A stretch of DNA of 27,357 nt, from positions 1 to 27,357 of the forward strand of contig UQTR01000020.1 of NCBI GenBank assembly GCA_900544065.1, written 5' to 3'. How positions within the stretch are numbered: position 1 is the stretch's first letter; each line of letters begins with the position of its first letter. The position numbers were made by a program, and so were the translations under genes. A model generated the notes under the pieces. It was not told the origin of the DNA, did no database searches, and was given only the letters and a program-made list of their open reading frames with translations. Shown here one piece after another: positions 15,815 to 23,134 of the stretch. Source of the DNA: an uncultured Collinsella sp. GTDB lineage: Bacteria; Actinomycetota; Coriobacteriia; Coriobacteriales; Coriobacteriaceae.

Positions 15815-18583
15815 TTGAAAAAGCTGACTATGCGCCATACGCCGTCTGCGGTTCAGGCGCAAAAAGAACTGATGAGGCACCGTGCGGAGGGCCGCATCCA
15901 GCATGCGGCGACCATCTCGTTGACCGAGGCCATGTCCTGGGTTGATTCGAACCTGGGTGGTCTTGATCGCGATGAGGTCGCGCACAGCGAGGCTGACAAC
16001 GGCCGCAACGTGGTCACGCGCGGCAAGAAGAAGTCGCTGGCTCGTAAGCTTGCGGGTGCTTTCGTCAATCCCTTTACGGCGATCCTGTTTTTCCTGGCCA
16101 TTATCTCGGCGACAACCGACATGGTGTTCCCGGCGTTGTCGATGATGGGCAGCACGCCGGAGGATTTTGACCCGCTGACGGTGATCATCATCACCACGAT
16201 GGTGGTGCTCTCGGGCACCCTGCGCTATGTTCAGGAGGCGCGCAGCGGCAACGCGGCCGAAAAGCTGCTCGATATGATCACGACCACCGTGACGGTTACT
16301 CGTAAAGGTGCCCCCCGGACCGAGATTCCCATTGATGACGTGGTGGTCGGCGATATCGTGCATCTGTCTGCCGGCGACATGATCCCCGCCGACGTGAGGA
16401 TCATCGAGGCCAAGGACCTCTTTGTGAGTCAGGCCAGCCTGACGGGCGAGAGTGAGCCGGTCGAGAAGGTGCCTGCGACCTGCATCGAGTCCGATTCGGC
16501 GACGTCGTTCGAGAACATCGCCCTCATGGGCAGCAGCGTAATCTCGGGTAGTGCGACGGCGCTCGTCTTTAGCGTGGGCGAGCAGACCCTGTTTGGTTCC
16601 ATGGCCTCGAGCCTGTCCGAGGACGCCGTAGAGACGAGCTTTTCCAAAGGCGTCAACGATGTCTCGTGGGTGCTCATCCGCTTTATGATGGTGATGGTCC
16701 CGTTTGTCTTTCTGATCAACGGCGTTACCAAGGGCGACTGGCTCAATGCCGGCCTGTTCGCCATCAGCATCGCCGTGGGCTTGACGCCCGAGATGCTGCC
16801 CATGATCGTTACCACGTGCCTGGCCAAGGGCGCGATGGCCATGAGCAAAAAGCAGACCATCGTTAAGAACCTCAACTCGATTCAGAACTTTGGCGCGATG
16901 GACGTGTTGTGCACGGACAAGACCGGCACGTTGACGCAGGACCAGGTGGTACTGGAGTACCACTGGAACATTAACGGCCAGGAGGACTCGCGCGTTCTGC
17001 GTCACGCCTATCTCAACAGCTATTTCCAGACGGGTTATAAGAACCTGATGGACCTGGCGATCATTAAGTGCACCGAGGAAGAGGAGCAAAACGACCCGAG
17101 CCTCACCGATCTTTCCGAGGCCTACGTGAAGGTCGACGAGGTGCCGTTCGACTTTTCGCGCCGTCGCCTCACCACGGTGGTCCGCGACCGCAGCGGAAAG
17201 ACGCAGATGGTCACCAAAGGTGCCGTCGAGGAGATGCTGTCGGTGTGCTCGCATGCCGAGATTGATGGCGGCGTTCATGTATTGGACAATGAGGTGCGTG
17301 AGCACATTCTGGCGACGGTTTCCGATCTTAACGATGACGGCTTCCGTGTGCTGGCGATTGCTCAAAAGTCTAATCCTTCGCCTGCTGGCGCCTTTAGCGC
17401 CGACGATGAGCGCGACATGGTGCTGATCGGCTACCTGGCGTTTTTGGATCCGCCCAAAGAGTCCACGGCCGATGCCATCGAGGCGCTGCGCAATCACGGT
17501 GTCGCCACCAAGATTCTGACCGGCGATAACGAGAAGGTCACGCGCACCATCTGCAAGCAGGTGGGGCTCGAGGTCAACAATATGCTGCTCGGCAGCGATA
17601 TTGCCGCCATGGACGACACCGAGCTTGCTCGCCGTGCCGAGGACGTGCAGGTGTTCGCCAAGCTCACACCCGATCAAAAGGCGCGCGTCGTCTCTGTTCT
17701 GCGCGACAACGGGCATGTCGTGGGCTACATGGGTGACGGCATAAACGACGTCTCGGCCATGAAGTCGTCCGACATTGGCATCTCGGTCGATACCGCCGTT
17801 GATGTGGCCAAGGAGTCGGCCGACATCATCTTGCTCGAGAAGGACCTGATGATGCTCGAGGAGGGCATCATCGAGGGGCGTAAGACCTACGCCAACATGA
17901 TCAAGTACATCAAGATGACCGCAAGCTCCAACTTCGGCAACATGTTCAGCGTTCTTGCCGCATCCGCCTTGCTGCCGTTCTTGCCCATGATGAGCATCCA
18001 GCTGATCCTGCTCAACCTGATCTATGACTGCAGCTGCCTGGCGATTCCCTGGGATAACGTGGACGAGGAGTTCCTGCGCGTACCGCGCACTTGGGACGCC
18101 TCGAGTGTCGGCAGGTTCATGATCTGGATCGGGCCCACGAGCTCCATCTTCGATTTCATGACCTACATCTTTATGTACTTTGTCTTCTGCCCTCTGTTTG
18201 TGAGCCACGGTGTGCTGTTCAACGACCTGGCGAGCGTCTACTCGGGCGCTGCGCTGGAGCAGATGCAGTTGGCCTACATCGCGCTGTTCCAGGCCGGTTG
18301 GTTCGTTGAGTCCATGTGGAGCCAGACGCTGGTCATCCACATGATCCGCACGCCTAAACTGCCGTTTATCCAGAGCCGTGCCTCGGCGCCGGTGATGTTG
18401 CTCACGATGACGGGCATCGCGCTGCTTACGCTGATCCCGTTTAGCCCGCTTGGTCCCGTGCTGGGCCTGGGTGCGCTGCCTGTCGAGTACTTCTTGTTTC
18501 TGATCCCGTGCATTTTGCTGTACATGGCGCTCGCGACGAGCCTTAAGAAGGCCTACGTCAAGCGCTATGGCGAGCTGCTGTAG
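15815..18583 (+). CDS. mgtA: Magnesium-translocating P-type ATPase, MgtA/MgtB family
   Basis: 922 residues, normal MgtA length. The start is a TTG at 15815 with GGAG eight bases upstream; no ATG is better placed. The N-terminal cytosolic domain precedes TM1-2 (FVNPFTAILFFLAII, ~83-97). The actuator motif is LTGES (209-213), TM4 is AVGLTPEMLPMIVTT, phosphorylation is at Asp368 in CTDKTGTLTQDQ, and the hinge is YMGDGINDVSAMKSSD. The stretch NSYFQTGYKNLMDLAI after the P-site matches the MgtA family closely. It imports Mg2+ down its gradient with ATP hydrolysis when Mg2+ is scarce (family knowledge). It is followed by a 51-residue membrane protein gene 30 bases downstream, probably co-transcribed. 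Confidence 0.95.
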   Translation: MKKLTMRHTPSAVQAQKELMRHRAEGRIQHAATISLTEAMSWVDSNLGGLDRDEVAHSEADNGRNVVTRGKKKSLARKLAGAFVNPFTAILFFLAIISATTDMVFPALSMMGSTPEDFDPLTVIIITTMVVLSGTLRYVQEARSGNAAEKLLDMITTTVTVTRKGAPRTEIPIDDVVVGDIVHLSAGDMIPADVRIIEAKDLFVSQASLTGESEPVEKVPATCIESDSATSFENIALMGSSVISGSATALVFSVGEQTLFGSMASSLSEDAVETSFSKGVNDVSWVLIRFMMVMVPFVFLINGVTKGDWLNAGLFAISIAVGLTPEMLPMIVTTCLAKGAMAMSKKQTIVKNLNSIQNFGAMDVLCTDKTGTLTQDQVVLEYHWNINGQEDSRVLRHAYLNSYFQTGYKNLMDLAIIKCTEEEEQNDPSLTDLSEAYVKVDEVPFDFSRRRLTTVVRDRSGKTQMVTKGAVEEMLSVCSHAEIDGGVHVLDNEVREHILATVSDLNDDGFRVLAIAQKSNPSPAGAFSADDERDMVLIGYLAFLDPPKESTADAIEALRNHGVATKILTGDNEKVTRTICKQVGLEVNNMLLGSDIAAMDDTELARRAEDVQVFAKLTPDQKARVVSVLRDNGHVVGYMGDGINDVSAMKSSDIGISVDTAVDVAKESADIILLEKDLMMLEEGIIEGRKTYANMIKYIKMTASSNFGNMFSVLAASALLPFLPMMSIQLILLNLIYDCSCLAIPWDNVDEEFLRVPRTWDASSVGRFMIWIGPTSSIFDFMTYIFMYFVFCPLFVSHGVLFNDLASVYSGAALEQMQLAYIALFQAGWFVESMWSQTLVIHMIRTPKLPFIQSRASAPVMLLTMTGIALLTLIPFSPLGPVLGLGALPVEYFLFLIPCILLYMALATSLKKAYVKRYGELL

Positions 18584-18613
18584 CAGGGTATTGACGCAGA
18601 AAGGAGCGTTCGC

Positions 18614-18769
18614 ATGAACTGGACGCAGATTTGGATGGACTTGTTTGACACCACGGAGTGGCTGGGCCTTAACATGGGCTTTTGGGTTGCCAACGCGGCT
18701 GTGCTGGTGATCGTCGTCATCATGAACGTCGTTTTTTGGAGCATGAAGCCGCTGACGAGGGATGAATAG
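18614..18769 (+). CDS. Small single-helix membrane protein downstream of mgtA
   Basis: 51 residues with AAGGAG at 18601-18606, seven bases before the ATG, which is a strong site. The N-terminal part is amphipathic and Trp-rich (MNWTQIWMDLFDTTEWLGL), followed by one membrane helix (WVANAAVLVIVVIMNVVFW) and a short charged tail (KPLTRDE). It lies 30 bases after mgtA and just before a terminator, so it should be in the mgtA transcript. I do not recognise a family. By position and design it recalls the enterobacterial MgtS and MgtR peptides that bind MgtA/MgtC, but there is no sequence evidence of kinship. Confidence 0.8.
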   Translation: MNWTQIWMDLFDTTEWLGLNMGFWVANAAVLVIVVIMNVVFWSMKPLTRDE

Positions 18770-18771
18770 CG

Positions 18772-18810
18772 AGCGAGGGGGTCGCCTGCTGGGCGGCCCC
18801 CTTGCTGTTT
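18772..18810 (+). terminator. Terminator of the mgtA operon
   Basis: Stem AGCGAGGGGGTCGCC (18772-18786) pairs with GGCGGCCCCCTTGCT (18793-18807), with a G/T pair and one mismatch, followed by GTTT. The T-run is short, but the stem is very stable and it begins two bases after the small ORF's stop. Confidence 0.8.
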
Positions 18811-18826
18811 ATAAGCACCGGTAAAT

Positions 18827-19009
18827 CGAAGGTGAATACTTTTCCCGAGAAGTGAACGACCTATTTTGGGCCCCGAAGTATCCACAGTTTTGGATACCAA
18901 AACCGCAGGATTTGAGCGATAAAACTGCAGGAAATAGCTCTCCAAAAGTGTCGATGCTTCGGGGGTCCGATTTTACTCGTTCACTTCTCGGGAAAAGTAT
19001 TCACCTTCG
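18827..19009. repeat. 183-bp hairpin element with perfect 33-bp terminal inverted repeats (MITE-like)
   Basis: The left arm 18827-18859 (CGAAGGTGAATACTTTTCCC...) is the exact reverse complement of 18977-19009. Inside the perfect arms the pairing continues imperfectly: GGGCCCCGAAGTATCCACAG (from 18868) pairs with the complement of GTGTCGATGCTTCGGGGGTCC (18949-18967 region). The whole unit can therefore fold into one long hairpin. The apical part holds a small hairpin (GTTTTGG-ATA-CCAAAAC) and a near-direct repeat AAAACCGCAGGA/AAAACTGCAGGA. There is no plausible coding frame and no clear target-site duplication. It fits a miniature inverted-repeat element or a structured RNA; no second copy lies in this window. 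Confidence 0.85.
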
Positions 19010-19074
19010 TTTCGCGGGGTGGCGGATGGGGGATTGGTGGTGCCGGTTTGCCGCGTTTTTGGCAGATCGCGGGC

Positions 19075-19833
19075 TTAGATCTCCAACGCGCCGTACTGCT
19101 CGTCGTCCACGGGTTCGAGCCACTCGTTGCTCGTGTCCTCACCGGGGAACCCAAAGGCCAGGTGGCTGAACCAGCTGTTGGCGGTGGCGCCGTGCCAGTG
19201 CTTGACGTTGGCGGGAATCTCGACGATATCGCCGGGGCGCAGGCGCTGCGCGGGCCTGCCCTTTTCCTGGTACCAGCCCTCGCCATCGACGCAGATCAGC
19301 ACCTGTCCGCCGCCTTTGCTCGCGTGGTGGATGTGCCAGTTGTTGCGGCAGCCCGGCTCAAAGGTAACGTTATGGATGGGCAGGTAATCGCCCGGGGCGG
19401 TAAGCGCATTGAGATAGCTCTGACCGATAAAATACGGCGCATAGGCGTCGTTGGACTCGCCGAGGCCAAAGAACCCGCCGTGGGCCTCGGCGCCGTCTTT
19501 TGTGTCGGCGTCGTCGGCATACACTTCTTTGGCCATGTTGAAGGCGGCCCAGGCGTTGGGCCAGCCGGCGTAGAAGGCGATGTGGGTGAGGATTTCTGCC
19601 ATCTCCTCGCGCGTGACTCCGTTTGCCCGGGCGCTGGCCAGGTGGTACTTGAGCGAGCTGTCGGTGATGCCTTTGCCGATGAGCGCGCTTACGGTCACGA
19701 TGCTGCGCAGTTTGAGCGGCAGCTTGTCCTCGCGATTCCATACTTCGCCAAAGAGAATGTCATCGTTGAGATGCGCGAACTCCGGGGCGAACTCGCCCAG
19801 TGCGTCGTGGCCTGCGGTCTGTTTAATGGTCAT
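19075..19833 (-). CDS. Carboxymuconolactone decarboxylase-like / cupin fusion protein
   Basis: 252 residues from the ATG at 19833 (AAGGAG 8 bases upstream); a longer frame upstream overlaps the neighbour and is not used. Residues ~1-110 are a carboxymuconolactone decarboxylase/AhpD-like helical domain (NREDKLPLKLRSIVTVSALI, then EMAEILTHIAFYAGWPNAWA) but lack the CxxC of AhpD peroxidases. Residues ~140-240 are a cupin with metal-type ligands NWHIHHASKGGG and HWHG. Such fusions are common in gut bacteria next to LysR regulators; the substrate is unknown. Its start overlaps the stop of the small Cys-rich gene (ATGA), so they are coupled, and both diverge from lysR. Confidence 0.88.
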   Translation of the reverse strand: MTIKQTAGHDALGEFAPEFAHLNDDILFGEVWNREDKLPLKLRSIVTVSALIGKGITDSSLKYHLASARANGVTREEMAEILTHIAFYAGWPNAWAAFNMAKEVYADDADTKDGAEAHGGFFGLGESNDAYAPYFIGQSYLNALTAPGDYLPIHNVTFEPGCRNNWHIHHASKGGGQVLICVDGEGWYQEKGRPAQRLRPGDIVEIPANVKHWHGATANSWFSHLAFGFPGEDTSNEWLEPVDDEQYGALEI

Positions 19834-20072
19834 GATGGCTGCTCCTTTGATGTGTGCGGGCAGCACCCGGTCGAGACGCTGCGCAGCTGGTAGATGAGGT
19901 AGTCGAGGCACTCGAGCTTCTTTTGCTCCGAGTGGATGCTGTCGAGCAATTCGCGACGATACTGTTTGAGTAGGCAAATGCGCGCACAGCCGCTGGCGGC
20001 AGAGGCGTACTGTTCAATGAGCTCCTCGCTACAGCCAGCGTCGCGTAAGTTGGCGATTGTCTTTTCGTCCAT
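19830..20072 (-). CDS. Small conserved-looking Cys-rich helical protein
   Basis: 80 residues (MDEKTIANLRDAGCSEELIE...). It is mostly helical, with six Cys including a terminal CC pair (residues 14, 29, 33, 55, 70, 71). The segment YRRELLDSIHSEQKKLECLD is the kind seen in short unnamed proteins of Clostridia and Coriobacteria that sit beside oxidoreductase and regulator genes (from memory). AAGGAGG lies 15 bases before the ATG, unusually far, with no closer in-frame start. It overlaps the cupin fusion gene by 4 bases. The role is unknown; metal or redox binding is a guess. Confidence 0.8.
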   Translation of the reverse strand: MDEKTIANLRDAGCSEELIEQYASAASGCARICLLKQYRRELLDSIHSEQKKLECLDYLIYQLRSVSTGCCPHTSKEQPS

Positions 20073-20220
20073 TGTGCGGCTTGGCGTCCTCCTTGTTCTT
20101 GAGGGGATGGCTATAGCGTACGTTGATACGCCGATGATGTATATTGCTTATATCGACTGACTGGATATACGAGAATCGAATGACTAGCCGAAGGACGAGT
20201 CTAGCCGGATTGGGGGCGCC
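20073..20220. promoter_or_regulatory. Divergent promoter region, LysR regulon candidate
   Basis: 148 bp separates the divergent lysR and the small-protein/cupin operon. TATATTGCTTATA at 20140-20152 fits the LysR T-N11-A consensus with partial dyad symmetry, and GGATATAC follows at 20163-20170. LysR regulators usually bind such a site between themselves and a divergent target. Promoter hexamers could not be fixed with confidence. Confidence 0.45.
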
Positions 20221-21102
20221 ATGGAGCTACGAACGCTGCGTTATTTTCTTGCCGTGGCGCGTGAGGAAAACATGACCGAGGCGGCAAACGTGCTGCATGT
20301 GACACAGCCCACACTGTCGCGCCAGATCGCCGACTTGGAGCGCGAGCTGGGCGTTGAGCTGTTTGAGCGCACCAACCGATCGTGTGTGCTTACGAGCGAC
20401 GGGATGCGTCTGCGCCAACGTGCCGAGGAGATTGTCTCGCTGGTGGAGCAGACCGAGTCGGAGCTGGCAGATCGGGAGCTTGGCATTGCGGGCAATATCC
20501 GCATTGGCGCTGGCGAGACTAGGTCGATGCGGCTGGTGCTCGACACTTTTGCGGACCTGCATCGAGACCATCCCGGCGTGACGATCGAGCTTTACACCGG
20601 TAATGCCGACGCGGTAGAGGAGCGCCTAGAGCGTGGCCTGCTCGACTTTGCCCTGCTGTTGGAGCCCGTTAACGTCGAGAAATACGAGTGGATCCGTATG
20701 CCCGAGGTGGATCGAGCCGGTGTGGTTGTCGCGGCGAATGGCCCCTGGGGCGACTTGGACGTGCTGACGCCTGAGGATGTTGCGAAGATGCCGTTGCTGC
20801 TGAGTTCGCGCACGTCGAATCGAGCGCTGGATTTGGCGACGTGGTCCAACGGTGCCCTTACCATCGATGACCTCAACGTTGTGGGGCATTTCGACTTGAT
20901 CGGCAACGCATCGCATCTGGTTCGCTCGGGTACTGCGTGTGCCGTTGGCATTGGCAGCCTGCTGCAGGTGGATGAATGCAGCGACCTGCGATTTATCCCA
21001 TTTGAGCCGCCGCTTACCATCGCCTCGTACCTGGTGTGGAAAAAATATCGCCTGCGCTCCCGCGCCTGCGAAGAGTTCCTGAACCGTTTGAATGGAATGT
21101 GA
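20221..21102 (+). CDS. LysR-family transcriptional regulator
   Basis: 293 residues, standard LysR length. The winged HTH at ~1-60 is canonical (RTLRYFLAVAREENMTEAAN, then VTQPTLSRQIADLERELG). The effector domain follows (~90-290: GNIRIGAGETRSMRLVLDTF...). Its stop codon TGA (21100-21102) lies inside the intact 33-bp palindrome, so the repeat supplies the C-terminal coding bases. It probably controls the divergent Cys-rich and CMD-cupin genes. Confidence 0.95.
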   Translation: MELRTLRYFLAVAREENMTEAANVLHVTQPTLSRQIADLERELGVELFERTNRSCVLTSDGMRLRQRAEEIVSLVEQTESELADRELGIAGNIRIGAGETRSMRLVLDTFADLHRDHPGVTIELYTGNADAVEERLERGLLDFALLLEPVNVEKYEWIRMPEVDRAGVVVAANGPWGDLDVLTPEDVAKMPLLLSSRTSNRALDLATWSNGALTIDDLNVVGHFDLIGNASHLVRSGTACAVGIGSLLQVDECSDLRFIPFEPPLTIASYLVWKKYRLRSRACEEFLNRLNGM

Positions 21103-21128
21103 CAAAGGGACAGTCCCTTTGTCACATT
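21096..21128. repeat. 33-bp dispersed palindrome, copy 2 (identical to copy 1)
   Basis: The same 33 bases as at 9034-9066, with perfect 16-base arms around a central A. It overlaps the last codons and the stop of lysR and ends 22 bases before the dus start. Identity between copies 12 kb apart suggests recent spread or constraint on the sequence. Confidence 0.92.
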
Positions 21129-21150
21129 CGTTGATATGAGAGAAGAGTAG

Positions 21151-22104
21151 ATGATCCTATCGCTGGCCCCCATGGAGGGGATTACCGGGCATGTGTTCCG
21201 TCGCGTGCATGCGGAGTGCTTTGGCGCGCTCGACTGCTACTACACGCCGTTTTTGCCGCCGCCGCGGGTGGGTAACCGCTTTGGCGGCAAGGCGTTTAAG
21301 GAAGTCGACCCGGCCAACAACCAGGGACTCAATGTCATCCCTCAGCTTATGTCCAAGAATGCGGACGAGTTTGTGTGGGCGGCGCAGGTGCTCGCCGACA
21401 TGGGCTATCGCGAGGTCAACCTTAACCTGGGCTGCCCTTCTGGGACAGTTGTTGCCAAGGGCAAGGGCTCGGGTTTCTTGCGTAACTTGGATGAGCTCGA
21501 GGTGTTCTTGAGCGATGTGTGTGAGCGCTCGCCGTTGCCGGTGTCGGTCAAGACTAGGTTGGGACTCGAGAGCGACGAGGAGTACGAGCGCGTGCTCGAC
21601 CTTTACTGCCGCATGCCACTGGCCGAGCTAATCGTGCATCCGAGAGTGCAAAAGGATCGTTACACGGGCTCGCCGCGCAAAGAGTTTTATGGCGAGACGC
21701 TCGCGCGTGCGCCGTTCCCGGTGGCCTATAACGGCGACATCTTTGATCTTGAGGACATGGACGCGCTGGTGGAGGCCTATCCCGGCACGCGCCATGTGAT
21801 GTTGGGGCGTGGCTTGCTCGCGAACCCTGCGCTGGCCCGCATGGTCAAGGGCAGCCCTGCAGCCACGACCGCCGAGCTCCAGCGCTTCCACGATACGCTG
21901 TTCGCGGCCTATGCAGAGGAGATTGGCGGCAACGCGGTCTTTCGTATGAAGGAGTGGTGGTTCTACGCCAAGTGTGCCTTCGCCGATCCCGCCACCGTCC
22001 ACAAGCTTGTGCGCAAGACCAAAAAGGTCGACGAATACCGCGCCGCCGTCGACCGCGTCTTCCGCGAGCAACCGCTCGCGCCCACAGCCCGCTTCCACGG
22101 TTAA
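21151..22104 (+). CDS. dus: tRNA-dihydrouridine synthase
   Basis: 317 residues. The FMN-dependent enzyme reduces uridines in tRNA D-loops. The N-terminus LAPMEGITGHVFR is the family signature (APM-x-G-x-T). The catalytic Cys95 lies in NLNLGCPSG, and the flavin/substrate motifs HPRVQKDRYTG, YNGDIFDLED and MLGRGLLANP follow. A C-terminal helical domain completes it (KEWWFYAKCAFAD...). GAGAAGAG precedes the ATG. It resembles short Dus of the DusB/C type, but I cannot assign a subgroup. A composite inverted repeat starts three bases after its stop and faces the converging sirtuin gene. Confidence 0.93.
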   Translation: MILSLAPMEGITGHVFRRVHAECFGALDCYYTPFLPPPRVGNRFGGKAFKEVDPANNQGLNVIPQLMSKNADEFVWAAQVLADMGYREVNLNLGCPSGTVVAKGKGSGFLRNLDELEVFLSDVCERSPLPVSVKTRLGLESDEEYERVLDLYCRMPLAELIVHPRVQKDRYTGSPRKEFYGETLARAPFPVAYNGDIFDLEDMDALVEAYPGTRHVMLGRGLLANPALARMVKGSPAATTAELQRFHDTLFAAYAEEIGGNAVFRMKEWWFYAKCAFADPATVHKLVRKTKKVDEYRAAVDRVFREQPLAPTARFHG

Positions 22105-22106
22105 CC

Positions 22107-22225
22107 AGTCATCGGGGATGTTCTTTAACGACTAGTCATTTAAGAACATCCCCGATGACTGCCCAAAAGTTGTACGTCAGCATCCAAAGATGTCGAAAAA
22201 TGTCGTTTTTGGATGCTGACGTACA
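22107..22225. repeat. Composite double inverted repeat, copy A
   Basis: Hairpin 1: AGTCATCGGGGATGTTCTT (22107-22125) pairs perfectly with 22142-22160. Hairpin 2: TGTACGTCAGCATCCAAA (22171-22188) pairs perfectly with 22208-22225, with ATGTCGAAAAATGTCG in its loop. A second copy of the whole unit lies at 26530-26648. Both copies lie between convergent genes (here dus and the sirtuin gene), where they could act as bidirectional transcript ends. Confidence 0.92.
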
Positions 22226-22249
22226 TGTTTGAAGAAGGTATTGCCCTCG

Positions 22250-23134
22250 CTATCTGACGGCTTGGATGGCAAGTGCCTCTATTACGCGCTCGGCGCCGGC
22301 GTCGATCAGAATGCTGCGATTGGCGATTTCTGCCGGAGCGACCGCCTCGCCAAGGTTGACGCACGCGTACGTGGCGTGCTCGTTTTTGGCCGTCATCTGC
22401 CAAAACGGGTATTTGATGATGACGGGCGTGTTGCCGCCTACGCCAAGCTCCAAGAAAAGAACGCGCATATTGTTGTGGCGGCGCAGGAAATCCTGGTAGC
22501 GATCGGCGGCAGCGTACCAACCCTTGTCCTGGACAAACGTATCGTCGGCGCGCAGATTCATCGTAAGCGGGGCCCCACAGTGAGGGCAATGGGGCACAAG
22601 CGCAGACGGAATGCGCAGGTCCTGTTGGGCGGCGACCATATGGCGCACGAGCTCTTCGTTGTCCCATGTCTCCTGGCAGCAGGGTTTGCTGCACTGGAAC
22701 AGGCCGTAGTCTCCCTGCGTGTAGAAGAGCCGCTGCTTGTCAAAGCCCGCACGCTGGAAACAATGGTCCACATTCGTAGTCAGCACAAAGTAGTCACGGT
22801 CATGCACTATGCCCAAGAGCTGTTCGTAGAGCGGCGTCGGTACGGGATCGTATCGGTTGCACATAATGTAGCGGCTCCAAAACGCCCAGTACTCCTCGAG
22901 TGAATCATAGGGATAGAAGCCGCCAGAATACATATCGGTAAAGCCGTAGCGTGCGGCAAAGTCGCCAAAGAGCTCATTGAATCGCTTACCCGAATAGGTG
23001 TATCCGGCGGCGGTTGAGAGTCCTGCTCCGGCACCGATTACCACGGCGTCAGATGCATCGAGTGCAGCGCGGAGCTTATCGATTTGTTTGGAGAAGGCTG
23101 CGGTAGATTGCCTCGTCAGACGCGAGAAAAACAT
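22250..23134 (-). CDS. Class M-like sirtuin (macrodomain-linked SIR2 protein)
   Basis: 294 residues. A SIR2 Rossmann fold with GAGAGLS (34-40) but no GIPDFR; TNVDHCFQRAGF is at 120-131. The position of the catalytic His in deacetylase sirtuins (HG) is occupied by Gln140 in FYTQGDYG. Two Cys pairs (C148/C152-153 and C183/C186) should bind zinc. These deviations, and the adjoining macrodomain gene, match SirTM enzymes, which use NAD+ to ADP-ribosylate proteins instead of deacetylating them (known for the family in some Firmicutes). The start at 23134 has AAGGTG seven bases upstream and overlaps the macrodomain gene by 59 bases. The GcvH-like and lipoate-ligase partners of the classical operon are not in this window. 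Confidence 0.87.
   Translation of the reverse strand: MFFSRLTRQSTAAFSKQIDKLRAALDASDAVVIGAGAGLSTAAGYTYSGKRFNELFGDFAARYGFTDMYSGGFYPYDSLEEYWAFWSRYIMCNRYDPVPTPLYEQLLGIVHDRDYFVLTTNVDHCFQRAGFDKQRLFYTQGDYGLFQCSKPCCQETWDNEELVRHMVAAQQDLRIPSALVPHCPHCGAPLTMNLRADDTFVQDKGWYAAADRYQDFLRRHNNMRVLFLELGVGGNTPVIIKYPFWQMTAKNEHATYACVNLGEAVAPAEIANRSILIDAGAERVIEALAIQAVR

Noticed and set aside
15656..18340. 894-codon open frame on the minus strand
   Set aside because: It is antisense to mgtA, which is unambiguous by motifs. The reverse translation is low-complexity His/Arg/Val-rich and matches no family.
19075..19977. Longer 300-residue start for the CMD-cupin protein
   Set aside because: The extension (MPTQTVSSRIARQHPLG...) overlaps the small Cys-rich gene out of frame and lacks an RBS, whereas the ATG at 19833 has AAGGAG and an ATGA overlap.
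22140..22694. 184-codon minus-strand frame ending in the composite repeat
   Set aside because: It is an out-of-frame shadow of the sirtuin gene running through the inverted repeat; Arg/Pro-rich, without a start signal.
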